Notes: generated by a model not told the origin, from the sequence alone. Positions 1-9,179 are shown, counted from the stretch's first letter. The stretch is 64,000 bases of DNA from Acidiphilium sp. C61 (GCF_902712915.1 NZ_CACTIA010000005.1:496001-560000); one strand, 5' to 3'. Program-made: numbers and translations.

Positions 1-1044
1 CTGGCCGGGCGCGCGGAAGCCGAGGCGGCCTCGCTCGGCCGCGCCGCCGACGAGTTGCGCCACCGCACCATGCGCATCCTGCGCATCGCCTTCCTCAACG
101 CCACGGCGCTGGACCTGCTGGCTGCGGCGGCGCTGGTGGGGATCGCCATCCGCTTCGCCGGACCGCTGCTCGCCGGCCAGGCGGCGCTGGCGCCGACCGC
201 GCTGTTCTGCGTGTTGCTGGTGCCGGAATTCTTTGCGCCGCTGCGTGCGTTCTCGGCGGTGTATCAGGACCGGATGACCGCGCAGACCGCGGCGGAAGAC
301 CTGGTCGACCTGCCCACGCCGGAGACGGTGGCGGTAGCGCCGGATGCCGTGCGCACGGTAACGACGCGGGGCATCACGATCGGCTTCGAGCAGGTCAGCT
401 TCGCCTGGAGCGAGGCGCGCGGCCCGGTGTTGCAGGATCTCAGCTTCCAGTTGCCGGCCGGCGAGATGATGATGCTGGTCGGGCCGTCGGGGGCCGGAAA
501 ATCCACCATCATCGAGCTGCTGCTCGGCTATATCAGGCCGCAATCGGGGCGGATCACACTGAATGGCGCGCCGATCGAAACGATCGTGCCGGCCGCCCTC
601 GCCCGCATGACGGCGCTAATCAGCCAGCGGCCGGTGCTGTTCGCCGGGACGATCGAGGAGAATATCCGCATGGGACGGCCGGAAGCGAGCGAGGCCGATC
701 TGCTCGAAGCGGCGCGACTCGCGCGGGTGAGCGAGTTCGCCGACCTTCTGCCCGAGGGGCTGGCGACACGCATCGGCGATGGCGGCTATGGGCTGTCGGG
801 CGGCCAGGCGCAGCGGATCGCGATTGCCCGCGCCTTTCTCAAGAATGCCAGCCTGCTGCTGCTCGACGAGCCGACCGCACAGCTCGACCCGGCGACCGAG
901 CGCGAGGTGGTGGACAGCCTCAGGCGGCTGGCGATCGGGCGGACCGTGGTGCTTGCGAGCCACTCCGCCTTCGCCCATGAATTCAGCGGCCGCAAGCTCG
1001 ATCTCGGCGCCGCGCTGGCGGCTCGGCTCGAAGGGGTGGCATAA
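1..1044 (+). CDS. cydD: CydD, cytochrome bd assembly ABC exporter half (5' truncated by window edge)
   Basis: This is the C-terminal ~347 residues of an ABC exporter half-transporter; the frame is open from base 1, so the true start lies outside the window. The visible part holds the last membrane helices and a full nucleotide-binding domain with Walker A GPSGAGKST, signature LSGGQAQR and Walker B LLLLDEP. CydDC heterodimers export cysteine/glutathione (and have been linked to haem) and are needed to assemble cytochrome bd quinol oxidase. The stop codon shares one base with the start of the next gene (TAATG), so the two are translationally coupled. Assignment as CydD rather than another exporter rests on the pairing with CydC and on the order cydD-cydC. 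The cydAB oxidase genes are not in the window. Confidence 0.85.
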   Translation: MAGRAEAEAASLGRAADELRHRTMRILRIAFLNATALDLLAAAALVGIAIRFAGPLLAGQAALAPTALFCVLLVPEFFAPLRAFSAVYQDRMTAQTAAEDLVDLPTPETVAVAPDAVRTVTTRGITIGFEQVSFAWSEARGPVLQDLSFQLPAGEMMMLVGPSGAGKSTIIELLLGYIRPQSGRITLNGAPIETIVPAALARMTALISQRPVLFAGTIEENIRMGRPEASEADLLEAARLARVSEFADLLPEGLATRIGDGGYGLSGGQAQRIAIARAFLKNASLLLLDEPTAQLDPATEREVVDSLRRLAIGRTVVLASHSAFAHEFSGRKLDLGAALAARLEGVA

Positions 1045-2687
1045 TGAGGGAGGCTGTCCTCGTACCGCTGCTGCGGGTGATCCTGATCTGGCGGCGGCAG
1101 GCACCGGCGATCGCCTTCGGTGCGCTGGTGGCGCTGGCCTCGCTGGCCTCGGGCATAGCCCTGATGGCCGGCGCCGGACACTATATCGCGGCCTCGGCGA
1201 TCGGCCTTGCGATTGCCGTGCCGGTGGCGCTGGAGGTGACCGGCGTCGCGCGCGTGGTGCTGCGCTACCTGGAGCGGCTGACGACGCATGACGCGACGTT
1301 CCGTGCGCTCGGCGCGTTGCGTCTGTGGTTCTATCGCGGGCTCGCGCGAAGTGCCGCCGGCGGGCTTGGGTTCCGGCGCTCGGGCGATGTGCTGGCCCGG
1401 CTGGTCAACGATATCGAGGCGCTGGACGGGGTGCTGCTGCGCCTGCTGATCCCGCTGCTCGGCGCCGTGATGCTGGTGCCGGCACTGCTGGTCGTGGTCG
1501 GCCAGGACGATACGGCGGCCGCTGTGCTTGTGCTGGCGCTGTTCGCCATCGTCGCGTTTGTGATGCCGTGGCGGGCGATGATCGCGGCGCGCGCGGCCGC
1601 GGCGGACGAGACCGAGGCCGGCGGCGCCTTGCGCGTCGCCGTGCTCGACACGCTGACGGGGCTGCGGGAAATCAAGGTTTACGAAGCCGAGGGGCGGATG
1701 CTCGCCGGGATGCAGTGGCAGGAATCCCGGCTGTTCCGCGCCGAGCGCGACCTCGCCGCGCGGGGGGCGGCATTGCAGGGCCTCGCCTTCCTCGCCACCC
1801 AGGGCGCGCTACTCGCGGTTTTGCTGATCCATGGCGCGCATCCGCTGGCCGTGGTGGTGGCGGTGTTCGTTGTCGTTGCCGCGTTCGAGGCCGTTGGCGG
1901 GATGCCGCGTGCGGGCGTGATCGCGGGTCGGGCCTCGGCGGCGGCGACGCGGGTTCTCGAGGCGGCCGAGGCCGCACCGCCGGTGCGCGACCCCGAGCGC
2001 CCGGCGCCGATGCCGACCGGCAACGCGCTCGCCTTCGAGCATGTCGGGTTCCGCTGGACGCCGGAAGGCCAGGCGGTGTTCGAGGATCTGTCGCTCGACG
2101 TGCCCGCCGGAGCGCGGGTGGCGGTGCTCGGGCCGTCAGGGGCGGGAAAGTCGACGCTCGCCGCACTGGCGCTGAAGCTCGCGGCACCCGAGCGGGGCCG
2201 GATCCGGCTCGGTGGGACGGATATCGACACGCTGCGGGCCGACGATGTGCGCGCGCGGATTGCCTGGCTGTCGCAGGCGACGCATCTGTTTGCCGACACG
2301 ATCCGCAACAACCTGCTGATCGGGCGCGACGATGCCGATGACGAGGCACTCTGGGCAGCGCTGGAGGCGGCGCGGATCGCCGATGTCGTGCGTACGCTGC
2401 CGGACGGGCTGGACACCTGGGTCGGCGAACAGGGTTCGCAGTTTTCCGGCGGCCAGGGGCGACGCCTTGCACTGGCGCGGGTGTTGCTGAGCACAGCGCC
2501 GATCCTGATTCTCGACGAACCGTGTTCGGGTCTCGACCTCGAGACCGAGCGCGCCTTCCTCGCGACGCTGAACAACACGCTGGAGGGACGGACGGTGCTG
2601 ATGATCACCCACCGGCTGACCGGGGTGGAGAGGCTCGACAGGATCTACCGGCTGCAGAACGGAAAGCTGACGGCGGCGACAAGATAG
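1044..2687 (+). CDS. cydC: CydC, cytochrome bd assembly ABC exporter half
   Basis: This 547-residue half-transporter has an N-terminal six-helix ABC exporter membrane domain (about residues 15-300) and a C-terminal ATPase domain. Walker A GPSGAGKST, signature FSGGQGRR and Walker B LILDEP are all present. Length and domain order match CydC, which forms the inner-membrane heterodimer with CydD that supplies reduced thiols to the periplasm for cytochrome bd maturation. The start ATG overlaps the cydD stop by one base. It converges on lpxC with only 50 bases between the stop codons. Confidence 0.88.
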   Translation: MREAVLVPLLRVILIWRRQAPAIAFGALVALASLASGIALMAGAGHYIAASAIGLAIAVPVALEVTGVARVVLRYLERLTTHDATFRALGALRLWFYRGLARSAAGGLGFRRSGDVLARLVNDIEALDGVLLRLLIPLLGAVMLVPALLVVVGQDDTAAAVLVLALFAIVAFVMPWRAMIAARAAAADETEAGGALRVAVLDTLTGLREIKVYEAEGRMLAGMQWQESRLFRAERDLAARGAALQGLAFLATQGALLAVLLIHGAHPLAVVVAVFVVVAAFEAVGGMPRAGVIAGRASAAATRVLEAAEAAPPVRDPERPAPMPTGNALAFEHVGFRWTPEGQAVFEDLSLDVPAGARVAVLGPSGAGKSTLAALALKLAAPERGRIRLGGTDIDTLRADDVRARIAWLSQATHLFADTIRNNLLIGRDDADDEALWAALEAARIADVVRTLPDGLDTWVGEQGSQFSGGQGRRLALARVLLSTAPILILDEPCSGLDLETERAFLATLNNTLEGRTVLMITHRLTGVERLDRIYRLQNGKLTAATR

Positions 2688-2720
2688 GCGCCGCATTGCG
2701 GCGACAAGACAGGCTCGCCG

Positions 2721-2741
2721 CTGAGCTGCGGGGCAGCTCAG
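2721..2741. terminator. Hairpin between convergent cydC and lpxC
   Basis: A perfect 9-bp inverted repeat with a GGG loop (CTGAGCTGC / GCAGCTCAG) lies where cydC and lpxC converge and overlaps the lpxC stop codon. There is no T-tract on either strand, so action as a bidirectional terminator is only inferred. Confidence 0.35.
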
Positions 2742-3688
2742 GCGACGGCGGCGAGATCCGGCGCGGCGGTGCTGACACGGCGGTAATTCGCGGCGTCGGC
2801 GAACAGGCTGCGTAGCAGCAGGTTGTTGAGCCGGTGGCCGGTCCGCGCACCGACAAAGCGACCGCGAAGGGCGGCGCCGGCCAGCGCCAGATCGCCCACC
2901 ACGTCGAGCAGCTTGTGGCGGACAAACTCGTCCGGGCTGCGCAGCCCCTCGGGATTGAGGATGCTGTCACCATCGACCACCACGGCATTGCCAAGGGTGC
3001 CGCCCAAGGCAAGGCCGGCCTCGCGCAGACGGTCGATATCCTGTTTCATGGTAAAGGTACGCGCACGGGACAGTTCACTCGTGAAGCTATCCGGGGTGAT
3101 TTCGAGCGACAGCGCCTGGCGGCCGATCGCGCCGGCGGGAAAGTCGATCTGTAAGGCCGCGGTGAAGCCGTATTCACCCGAGGCTGCGGGGCGCAGCTCG
3201 GCGCAGGCGGCGCCGTCGCTCACCCGGACGGGGCGGCGGATCTCGATGATATCGCGCGGGGCCGCGGTTTCAACGATGCCGGCGCAGCGGATGAGAAACA
3301 CGAATTCGGCGGCGGAACCGTCGAGGATCGGGATTTCCGGGCCATCGACCTCGATCAGCGCATCGTCGATGCCGAGGCCGGCGAGCGCCGCCATGATGTG
3401 TTCGACCGTGCCGATCCGCGCCTCGGGCCGGCGCGGATCGGCGAGGACGGTGCAGAGCCTCGTATCCGCCACGAGGTCGTGACGGGCGGGGATGATGATG
3501 TCGAGATCGGTGCGGCGGAAGCGGATGCCGGTACCGGGTTCGGCGGGGACAAGGCGCAGATTCGTCTCCTGCCCGCCATGCAGGCCGATGCCACGGCAGG
3601 CGATGGCCGCGCCGAGGCCGCGCCGCTTCACGAGGCTGTCCTGCCCGGCGATGAGGGGTCGGCTGAACGGAATGGCGGTGGACATCAT
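2738..3688 (-). CDS. lpxC: LpxC, UDP-3-O-acyl-N-acetylglucosamine deacetylase
   Basis: This 316-residue cytoplasmic zinc enzyme carries out the committed step of lipid A synthesis. Key positions fit the family: GIGLHGG near residue 34, the first zinc histidine with its preceding catalytic Glu in VEHIMAAL (E96, H97), the H-x3-D zinc pair in RHKLLD (H258, D262) and the catalytic histidine in GHRLNN (H285). The GGTLGNAVVVD stretch near 229 is also diagnostic. The second Met, three bases downstream, is an alternative start. The gene stands alone here rather than at the end of the division/cell-wall cluster. Confidence 0.95.
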   Translation of the reverse strand: MMSTAIPFSRPLIAGQDSLVKRRGLGAAIACRGIGLHGGQETNLRLVPAEPGTGIRFRRTDLDIIIPARHDLVADTRLCTVLADPRRPEARIGTVEHIMAALAGLGIDDALIEVDGPEIPILDGSAAEFVFLIRCAGIVETAAPRDIIEIRRPVRVSDGAACAELRPAASGEYGFTAALQIDFPAGAIGRQALSLEITPDSFTSELSRARTFTMKQDIDRLREAGLALGGTLGNAVVVDGDSILNPEGLRSPDEFVRHKLLDVVGDLALAGAALRGRFVGARTGHRLNNLLLRSLFADAANYRRVSTAAPDLAAVA

Positions 3689-3943
3689 GCGGAGAAAGCC
3701 TTGTGTTGAACCCGGGCGCCTGCGACAGGCGCCTTATTGCAGTGCAAACTAGCCCGGGGAGGCTGCGGTGGGAAATCAATGAATATTTCTGATTATTTCG
3801 ATATAAACCTATGATTTTGTTATTTTCATGGCGTGGCTGACACAATCGGCTCACAACCTCGCGCGGCACGGTTTGCCTTTGCCGGCTGGTTCTGCTTTCA
3901 GGAAGGCCGCAGCGCGGCGCCGCCGCGCGAGACCGGGGAACCC
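3689..3943. promoter_or_regulatory. Divergent intergenic region lpxC / ispD
   Basis: These 255 bases separate two divergent lipid-precursor genes. About 50 of them (3777-3830) are strikingly AT-rich in an otherwise GC-rich sequence, as expected of a promoter region. No specific operator was recognised. Confidence 0.35.
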
Positions 3944-4645
3944 ATGACTGTCGCACTGATCGTCGCCGCCGGCCGTGGCCATCGCCTCGGCGGCCCCATT
4001 CCGAAACAGTATCGCCTGCTCGACGGCGTGCCGATCCTTCGCCGCACGGCGGAGGCATTGCGCCGGCATGCGGCGGTGCGGGCGGTGCGGGTGGTGATCA
4101 ACCCCGCCGATCGCGGGCTGTATGACGAGGCCATGGGGGGGCTCGGGCTTGCGGAGCCGGTGACGGGTGGCGCCTCGCGGCAGGAATCGGTGCGCAACGG
4201 GCTTGAATCGATCGCCGCCCTCGCCCCGGAGACCGTGCTGATCCATGACGGGGTGCGGCCCTTCGTCGATACCTCGACGATCGGCGCGGTGCTCGACGCG
4301 CTGGCCCGCGTGCCCGGGGCGGTGGTCGGCGTACCGGTGACCGATACGCTGAAGCGATGCCGCGGTGCCGTGGTGACCGGAACGGTGGACCGGGCGGATC
4401 TGTGGCGGGCGCAGACACCGCAGGGTTTCCGCTACGAGGCGATCCTCGGCGCGCACCGGCGGGCGCATGCGGCACATCCGGGCCGGGACTTCACCGACGA
4501 TTGTGCGGTCGCGGAACTCGCAGGGCTCACGGTTGAAATGGTTCCCGGCAGCGAGGAGAATTTCAAGATCACCACCGAGGCCGACCTGCTGCGCGCCGAG
4601 GCCATGCTGCGCGAACGAGGTCGTTTTCTGGCCGTTGCCAGTTAG
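3944..4645 (+). CDS. ispD: IspD, 2-C-methyl-D-erythritol 4-phosphate cytidylyltransferase
   Basis: The 233-residue enzyme couples CTP with MEP in the non-mevalonate isoprenoid pathway. The nucleotide-binding signature AAGRGHRLGGPIPKQY sits at the N-terminus, and DGVRPF, the TDTLKR region and the ENFKITT stretch near the C-terminus are typical. The ATG at 3944 puts the enzyme's conserved first strand right at the N-terminus; an in-frame upstream ATG at 3833 would add an unconserved 37-residue leader. It is monofunctional, whereas many alphaproteobacteria carry an IspDF fusion. The TAG stop is the first part of a palindromic repeat. Confidence 0.93.
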   Translation: MTVALIVAAGRGHRLGGPIPKQYRLLDGVPILRRTAEALRRHAAVRAVRVVINPADRGLYDEAMGGLGLAEPVTGGASRQESVRNGLESIAALAPETVLIHDGVRPFVDTSTIGAVLDALARVPGAVVGVPVTDTLKRCRGAVVTGTVDRADLWRAQTPQGFRYEAILGAHRRAHAAHPGRDFTDDCAVAELAGLTVEMVPGSEENFKITTEADLLRAEAMLRERGRFLAVAS

Positions 4646-4689
4646 AGCATCATCCGGTCGGGTGGAGTCATCTGATCGGTTAAAGATGC
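4644..4689. repeat. Palindromic repeat, copy A (type 1, degenerate)
   Basis: The element starts within the ispD stop codon and reads GAGCATCATCC, a diverged inner arm, then TCATCTGATCGG and AAGATGC. It is the most diverged of the single type 1 copies in the window; the left arm has GGTCGGGTGG where other copies have GATCAGATGG. Confidence 0.7.
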
Positions 4690-4734
4690 CCCAAGACCGC
4701 CGCCACGCCTCCCCTGCCCTGCAGCGCTTCCGGC

Positions 4735-5658
4735 TCAGCCGATGCCCGCGGCGGCGATCAGCACCACGCCGAGGCTGACCAGGGCGAGACCAGCCAGCTC
4801 GCCGCGCCGTGTGCGCTCGCCGAGGAAAAAATGGCCGACCGCGAGGGTGAACAGGATCTCGATCTGCCCGAAACCGCGCACCAGGGCCGCGCTGGTCAGT
4901 GCGAAGCCGGCGAACCAGCAGCCCGACCCGCAGGCGGAGAGCAGGCCGACGGGTGCCGCCCGCCGCCACAGGGTGAAGCATCGGGCCAGTTCGTCGCGGT
5001 TTCGCAGCGCCATGACGCCGCCCTGGACCAGGGTTTGCAGCAGGTTGGTGACGGTGAGGGTGAGCACGGCCTTGAGGATGACCGGCGTCGCGGGGCCGAG
5101 CGCGAGCGTCGCCCGCCGCAGCAATATGGCGGTGACGGCAAAGCCGAAGCCGGACCCGAGGCCGCACAGAGCCGCGGGCTGCACCGAGGCGCGCAGCAGA
5201 TCGGCCGGGGAGAGTTTCTGACCGGCAAAGGACAGCGCCAGCACGCCGATCACCGCGAGCATGATCCCGATAATGGCGAGCGGCGGAATCCGCACCCCGA
5301 GCACAAGAACCGAGAAGATCACGAGCTGCGCCGCCTCGGTCTTGGCATAGGCGGTGCCGACCACGAAATTGCGATGGGCGAAGGCCATGATCAGCAGCAT
5401 GGTGCCGAAGATCTGGGCAATGCCGCCGGCCAGGCAATCGAGCAGGAAAACGGGCGGAATCGCCGGCAGCGCGCGGTGCAGCAGGACAAGTGCAGCACCC
5501 AGCAGCAGGAGATCCGCTGGCAGCGCGTAAACGAACCGGACGAAGCCGGCCGCCGGGGCGCTGAGCGCGCCGCGCAGCCGCGCCTGCAGCGCCGTTCGCC
5601 AGACCTGGAACAGCGCGGCGGCGATGGTCACCGGTATCCAGGCGGGAACGATGCTCAT
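4735..5658 (-). CDS. EamA/DMT-family permease
   Basis: This 307-residue protein is almost entirely hydrophobic and shows about ten membrane segments arranged as two five-helix halves, the plan of drug/metabolite transporters. No substrate can be read from the sequence. Its ATG overlaps the stop of the upstream creatininase-family gene by four bases (ATGA), so the two form an operon and the permease may move the substrate or product of that hydrolase. Confidence 0.8.
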   Translation of the reverse strand: MSIVPAWIPVTIAAALFQVWRTALQARLRGALSAPAAGFVRFVYALPADLLLLGAALVLLHRALPAIPPVFLLDCLAGGIAQIFGTMLLIMAFAHRNFVVGTAYAKTEAAQLVIFSVLVLGVRIPPLAIIGIMLAVIGVLALSFAGQKLSPADLLRASVQPAALCGLGSGFGFAVTAILLRRATLALGPATPVILKAVLTLTVTNLLQTLVQGGVMALRNRDELARCFTLWRRAAPVGLLSACGSGCWFAGFALTSAALVRGFGQIEILFTLAVGHFFLGERTRRGELAGLALVSLGVVLIAAAGIG

Positions 5659-6443
5659 GCCAGGGCCGCGACATGGGCGCAGAAGCGCGCGGCGAGCGCC
5701 ACGAGATCGGCGACGACCGCCTCGCCGAGCGCGGCATCGGCGCCGGTGGCATCGGCGGTGGCGGAGGCCGGCGCGATCTCGGGATATTCGGCCGGGGCAT
5801 CGATATCGACTCCCTCGAAGCCGATCGTGCCGAAGCCGATGACGGGGCAGCCGAGCAGGCTGGCCCCCGCGGCAGGCTTGCGGGCGAGATCAGGCCGGCA
5901 GGCGTCGGGGCGGAGGCAGAGCGCGATCGAGGCGAGCGGCTCGGCACCATGACCGAACCGCCCTGACGCGGGGCCGATGCGGGCCTGCATCAGGCGGCTT
6001 GCGACCTTCCAGAGATAGAACGAGGGGACCACCGGACCGCCGGCGCGACGGATGGCGAGGGTTACCTCGTGCACCAGCGGCGCATTGCCGCCATGGCCGT
6101 TGAGGATGACGATGCGATCCAGCCCGTTGCGGCGGAGATCAGCGATCAGGTCGGCGAGCACGGCGCGGAACGTGGCGGGGGCGAGCGCGAGGCCGCCGGG
6201 CACGGCGCCGAAATGATCCGCCGCACCGAAGGGCAGCGCCGGGGCCGCGAGGGTCAGCGTGCCGGACTCGGTCGCGGCGCGCGCAATTCGCCCGGCCAGC
6301 GCCGCAGCGAGGCGGAAATCGCCCATCGGGGCATGCGCGCCCTGGTCTTCCTGACTGCCCAGCGGCAACAGCACCAGCGGCCGGCGCGGCAGGAGGACAC
6401 GCAGTTCGGCACTGGTCAGATCCTCGATAGCTGCTTTAAACAT
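5655..6443 (-). CDS. Creatininase-family amidohydrolase
   Basis: This 262-residue protein belongs to the creatininase superfamily of metal-dependent amidases. Family marks are the N-terminal LLPLGSQEDQGAH (E and H as metal ligands), the GDFRLA stretch where the family has an Asp ligand, the central ILNGHGGN motif and a later HGAE. The family includes creatinine amidohydrolase and enzymes of cofactor maturation such as MftE, so the substrate is open. It is the first gene of a two-gene operon with an EamA permease. Confidence 0.8.
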   Translation of the reverse strand: MFKAAIEDLTSAELRVLLPRRPLVLLPLGSQEDQGAHAPMGDFRLAAALAGRIARAATESGTLTLAAPALPFGAADHFGAVPGGLALAPATFRAVLADLIADLRRNGLDRIVILNGHGGNAPLVHEVTLAIRRAGGPVVPSFYLWKVASRLMQARIGPASGRFGHGAEPLASIALCLRPDACRPDLARKPAAGASLLGCPVIGFGTIGFEGVDIDAPAEYPEIAPASATADATGADAALGEAVVADLVALAARFCAHVAALA

Positions 6444-6526
6444 TTATTCATCCTCCTGCGGGGGACCATGCTGGACGCAAACGTTGTGCGCTGGCAATGG
6501 AATGCATCCAATTTGAGGGAATTTGC

Positions 6527-7981
6527 ATGTCAGGACTGACCCCTTTGCCTGCGCACTCGCCAATGGCTGGAATTGCGCCAGTGATCCTCGCCGGTGGAAC
6601 CGGGACGCGGCTCTGGCCGGTTTCACGCAAATCGTACCCGAAGCAGTTCTGGCCGCTGGTGTCGTCGCGGACCATGCTGCAGGAGACGGCAGCGCGGGCC
6701 CAGGGTGAGCGCTTTGCCCCGGCGATCGTGGTGGCGAACGAGTCGCATCGCTTCATCGTCGCCGAACAGCTGCGCGGCGAGGGCCACGAGGGAACGCGGA
6801 TCCTGCTTGAGCCAATGGGACGGAACAGCGCGCCGGCCATCGCCGCCGCGGCACTGCTCATCGCCGAGACCAATCCCGATCAGGTGATGTGGATCATGGC
6901 GGCGGACGCCTCGATCGCCGATGCGGACTCGCTGGGCCGCGCCCTGACAGTCGCCGCCGCTGCCGCGCGGGACGGGCAGATCGTCACGTTCGGGATGCGG
7001 CCGGACATGGCCGAGACCGGCTATGGCTATATCGAGCAGGGCGAGGCCCTGGCCGGGCATGAGGGCGCGTTCCGCATCGCCCGCTTCGTCGAGAAGCCGG
7101 ATTCGGCGACGGCGGCGAAGCTGATCGCCGACGGGCGGCATTACTGGAATTCCGGCATGTTCGTCGCGACCGCGCGGACCATGCTGGCGGAGATGGAACG
7201 GCTCGCGCCAGAAGTCGCGCGCAGCGTGCGGGCGGCGTTCGACGCACGGATCCCCGATCTTGATTTCATCCGGCTCGACGCCGCCGCCTTCCAGAGCGCG
7301 CCGGAGATCAGCATCGACTACGCGATTGCCGAAAAGACCGACCGCGCCGCCGTGGTGCCAGCCTCACTCGGCTGGTCGGATGTCGGCTCATGGTCGGCCA
7401 TCTGGGACATCGCCGAGAAGGACGCAGCCGGCAACGCGGCGCTGGGCGATGCCGTGATCGAGGATTCCGTCGGCTGCTATGTCCGCAGCGACGGCGCGAT
7501 GACCGCCGTTCTCGGGCTCGAGAATACCGTTGTGGTGACGACGCCGGACGCCGTGCTGGTCGCCCATCGGGACAAGGCGCAGAACGTCAAGCGCGTGGTC
7601 GATGCGCTGAAGCGGCTGAAGCGGCCCGAGGCGGAAGAGCACAACCGCGTCTATCGGCCCTGGGGGTTCTATGAGAGCCTGATCCAGGGCGACCGCTTTC
7701 AGGTCAAGCGGATCGTGGTGATGCCGGGTGCGAAGCTCAGCCTGCAAAAGCATTTCCACCGTGCCGAGCACTGGGTGGTGGTGGCCGGATCGGCACTGGT
7801 GACGCGGGATGCGGAAACGCATCTCGTGCGCGAGAACGAGAGCATCTATCTGCCGCTCGGCTGCATTCACCGGATGGAGAATCCCGGCAAGATCCCGCTG
7901 ACGCTGATCGAGGTGCAGTCCGGCTCGTATCTCGGGGAGGATGACATCGTCCGCTACGAGGACACGTACGGACGGAGCTGA
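6527..7981 (+). CDS. Mannose-1-phosphate guanylyltransferase / mannose-6-phosphate isomerase (type II)
   Basis: This 484-residue bifunctional enzyme of GDP-mannose synthesis has an N-terminal nucleotidyltransferase domain with GGTGTRLWPVSRKSYPKQF (about residues 23-41) and FVEKP. The C-terminal cupin isomerase domain has QKHFHRAEHWVVVAG and a metal-binding stretch ending in CIHRMENPG. The ATG at 6527 was chosen over 6497 because GAGGGA lies at 6515-6520, seven bases upstream. GDP-mannose would feed exopolysaccharide or LPS sugars. No other polysaccharide genes are adjacent. Confidence 0.9.
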   Translation: MSGLTPLPAHSPMAGIAPVILAGGTGTRLWPVSRKSYPKQFWPLVSSRTMLQETAARAQGERFAPAIVVANESHRFIVAEQLRGEGHEGTRILLEPMGRNSAPAIAAAALLIAETNPDQVMWIMAADASIADADSLGRALTVAAAAARDGQIVTFGMRPDMAETGYGYIEQGEALAGHEGAFRIARFVEKPDSATAAKLIADGRHYWNSGMFVATARTMLAEMERLAPEVARSVRAAFDARIPDLDFIRLDAAAFQSAPEISIDYAIAEKTDRAAVVPASLGWSDVGSWSAIWDIAEKDAAGNAALGDAVIEDSVGCYVRSDGAMTAVLGLENTVVVTTPDAVLVAHRDKAQNVKRVVDALKRLKRPEAEEHNRVYRPWGFYESLIQGDRFQVKRIVVMPGAKLSLQKHFHRAEHWVVVAGSALVTRDAETHLVRENESIYLPLGCIHRMENPGKIPLTLIEVQSGSYLGEDDIVRYEDTYGRS

Positions 7982-7992
7982 ATTTCGTTCGT

Positions 7993-8007
7993 GTTCTTGT
8001 TTTGTTC
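7993..8007 (+). promoter_or_regulatory. LexA (SOS) box 1, GTTC-N7-GTTC
   Basis: GTTC TTGTTTT GTTC matches the alphaproteobacterial LexA operator exactly (direct repeat GTTC with seven-base spacing). It abuts a consensus -35 hexamer TTGACA at 8008-8013. A further GTTC sits at 7987. Confidence 0.75.
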
Positions 8008-8036
8008 TTGACAGCGCGGGTGATTTCCGGTGTGCT
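8008..8036 (+). promoter_or_regulatory. Sigma-70-type promoter of the radical SAM gene
   Basis: A perfect -35 TTGACA (8008-8013) is followed after 17 bases by TGTGCT (8031-8036), a weak -10. The promoter is bracketed by two LexA boxes. Confidence 0.55.
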
Positions 8037-8042
8037 GCTCAC

Positions 8043-8057
8043 GAACGGAGCACGAAC
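8043..8057 (+). promoter_or_regulatory. LexA (SOS) box 2, GAAC-N7-GAAC
   Basis: GAAC GGAGCAC GAAC is the reverse complement of the same LexA operator form. It ends immediately before the ATG at 8058 and includes the likely ribosome-binding bases GGAG. Confidence 0.7.
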
Positions 8058-9146
8058 ATGGACATTTTCATACCGCGTGGCCTCCGGCCCGACGGCCGTG
8101 GCACCAGGCTTGCCCCACCCAACCGGTTCGAAACCGCGCGCTATGACGCGTTCGATGACGGGTGGGGCACGCTGGACGAGGAGGAGACAGCTCCCGAGAC
8201 GGTACTGATCCGCGATGCGACGAAATCGATAATCAGCCGCAACGAGAGCCCGGATCTTGGCTTCGATCGCGGGCTCAATCCCTATCGGGGTTGCGAACAT
8301 GGCTGCATCTACTGCTATGCGCGGCCGACCCATGCGTGGATCGGCCTGTCGCCGGGTCTCGATTTCGAGACGAAGCTGGTGTTCAAGCCCGAGGCGGCGT
8401 CGCTGCTCGAGCGCGAGGTGTCGCGCAAGGGCTATCAGCCGGCGACGATCGTGCTTGGCTCGAATACCGACCCGTATCAGCCAGTCGAGCGGCAGCTGCG
8501 GCTGACGCGCGCGGTGCTGGAAGTGCTGGAGCGGTTCGGCCACCCGGTTGCGATCGTCACCAAATCGGCCGGGGTATTGCGGGATGCCGACATTCTGGCG
8601 CGGATGGCGGCGCGCAACCTCGCCCGCGTGCATCTCTCGGTGACAACGCTGGATGCGAGGCTCGCACGGGCGATGGAACCACGCGCGGCGACACCTTCAC
8701 GGCGGCTCGATGCGATGGCCGGTCTCAAGAAGGCGGGGATCCCGGTCGGCGTGCTGGCAGCGCCGATGATTCCGGGGCTCAACGATCCCGAGCTGGAGCG
8801 GATTCTCGAAGCAGCAGCGCGAGCGGGCGCGTCATCCGCCAACGCGATCCTGCTGCGCCTGCCGCACGAGCTGGGCGCGCTGTTCGAGGACTGGTTGAAC
8901 CGCACCATGCCGGATCGCGCGGCACATGTGCTCGGCCTGATCCGCCAGACCCGGGGCGGCGCGCTGAACGACGCCGCCTTTGGCAGCCGGTTTCGCGGCA
9001 CCGGAGCCTATGCCGGGCTGCTGCGCGCGCGCTTCGAGCGGGCGGCGCGCCAGTTCGGGCTGAGCGAGACGCCGCCGCCGCTCGATTGCGGCCAGTTCGC
9101 GAAGCCGCGCGCGAGAGACGCTGGGGCGCAGCTCTCGCTGTTCTGA
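8058..9146 (+). CDS. PA0069-family radical SAM protein (SplB-related)
   Basis: This 362-residue protein carries a C-x3-C-x2-C iron-sulfur motif (C79, C83, C86 in YRGCEHGCIYCYAR) for S-adenosylmethionine cleavage, followed by a TIM-barrel-like core. It belongs to the family related to spore photoproduct lyase, hence an expected role on nucleic acid damage, though the reaction of this family is not established. The ATG at 8058 was chosen because it begins the conserved part and follows GGAG at 8047-8050; longer in-frame starts run into the operator. Two flanking LexA boxes predict DNA-damage induction. Confidence 0.85.
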   Translation: MDIFIPRGLRPDGRGTRLAPPNRFETARYDAFDDGWGTLDEEETAPETVLIRDATKSIISRNESPDLGFDRGLNPYRGCEHGCIYCYARPTHAWIGLSPGLDFETKLVFKPEAASLLEREVSRKGYQPATIVLGSNTDPYQPVERQLRLTRAVLEVLERFGHPVAIVTKSAGVLRDADILARMAARNLARVHLSVTTLDARLARAMEPRAATPSRRLDAMAGLKKAGIPVGVLAAPMIPGLNDPELERILEAAARAGASSANAILLRLPHELGALFEDWLNRTMPDRAAHVLGLIRQTRGGALNDAAFGSRFRGTGAYAGLLRARFERAARQFGLSETPPPLDCGQFAKPRARDAGAQLSLF

Positions 9147-9179
9147 ATCCCGCCCCGCCCAAGTCCAGCGGCCCCGGCG

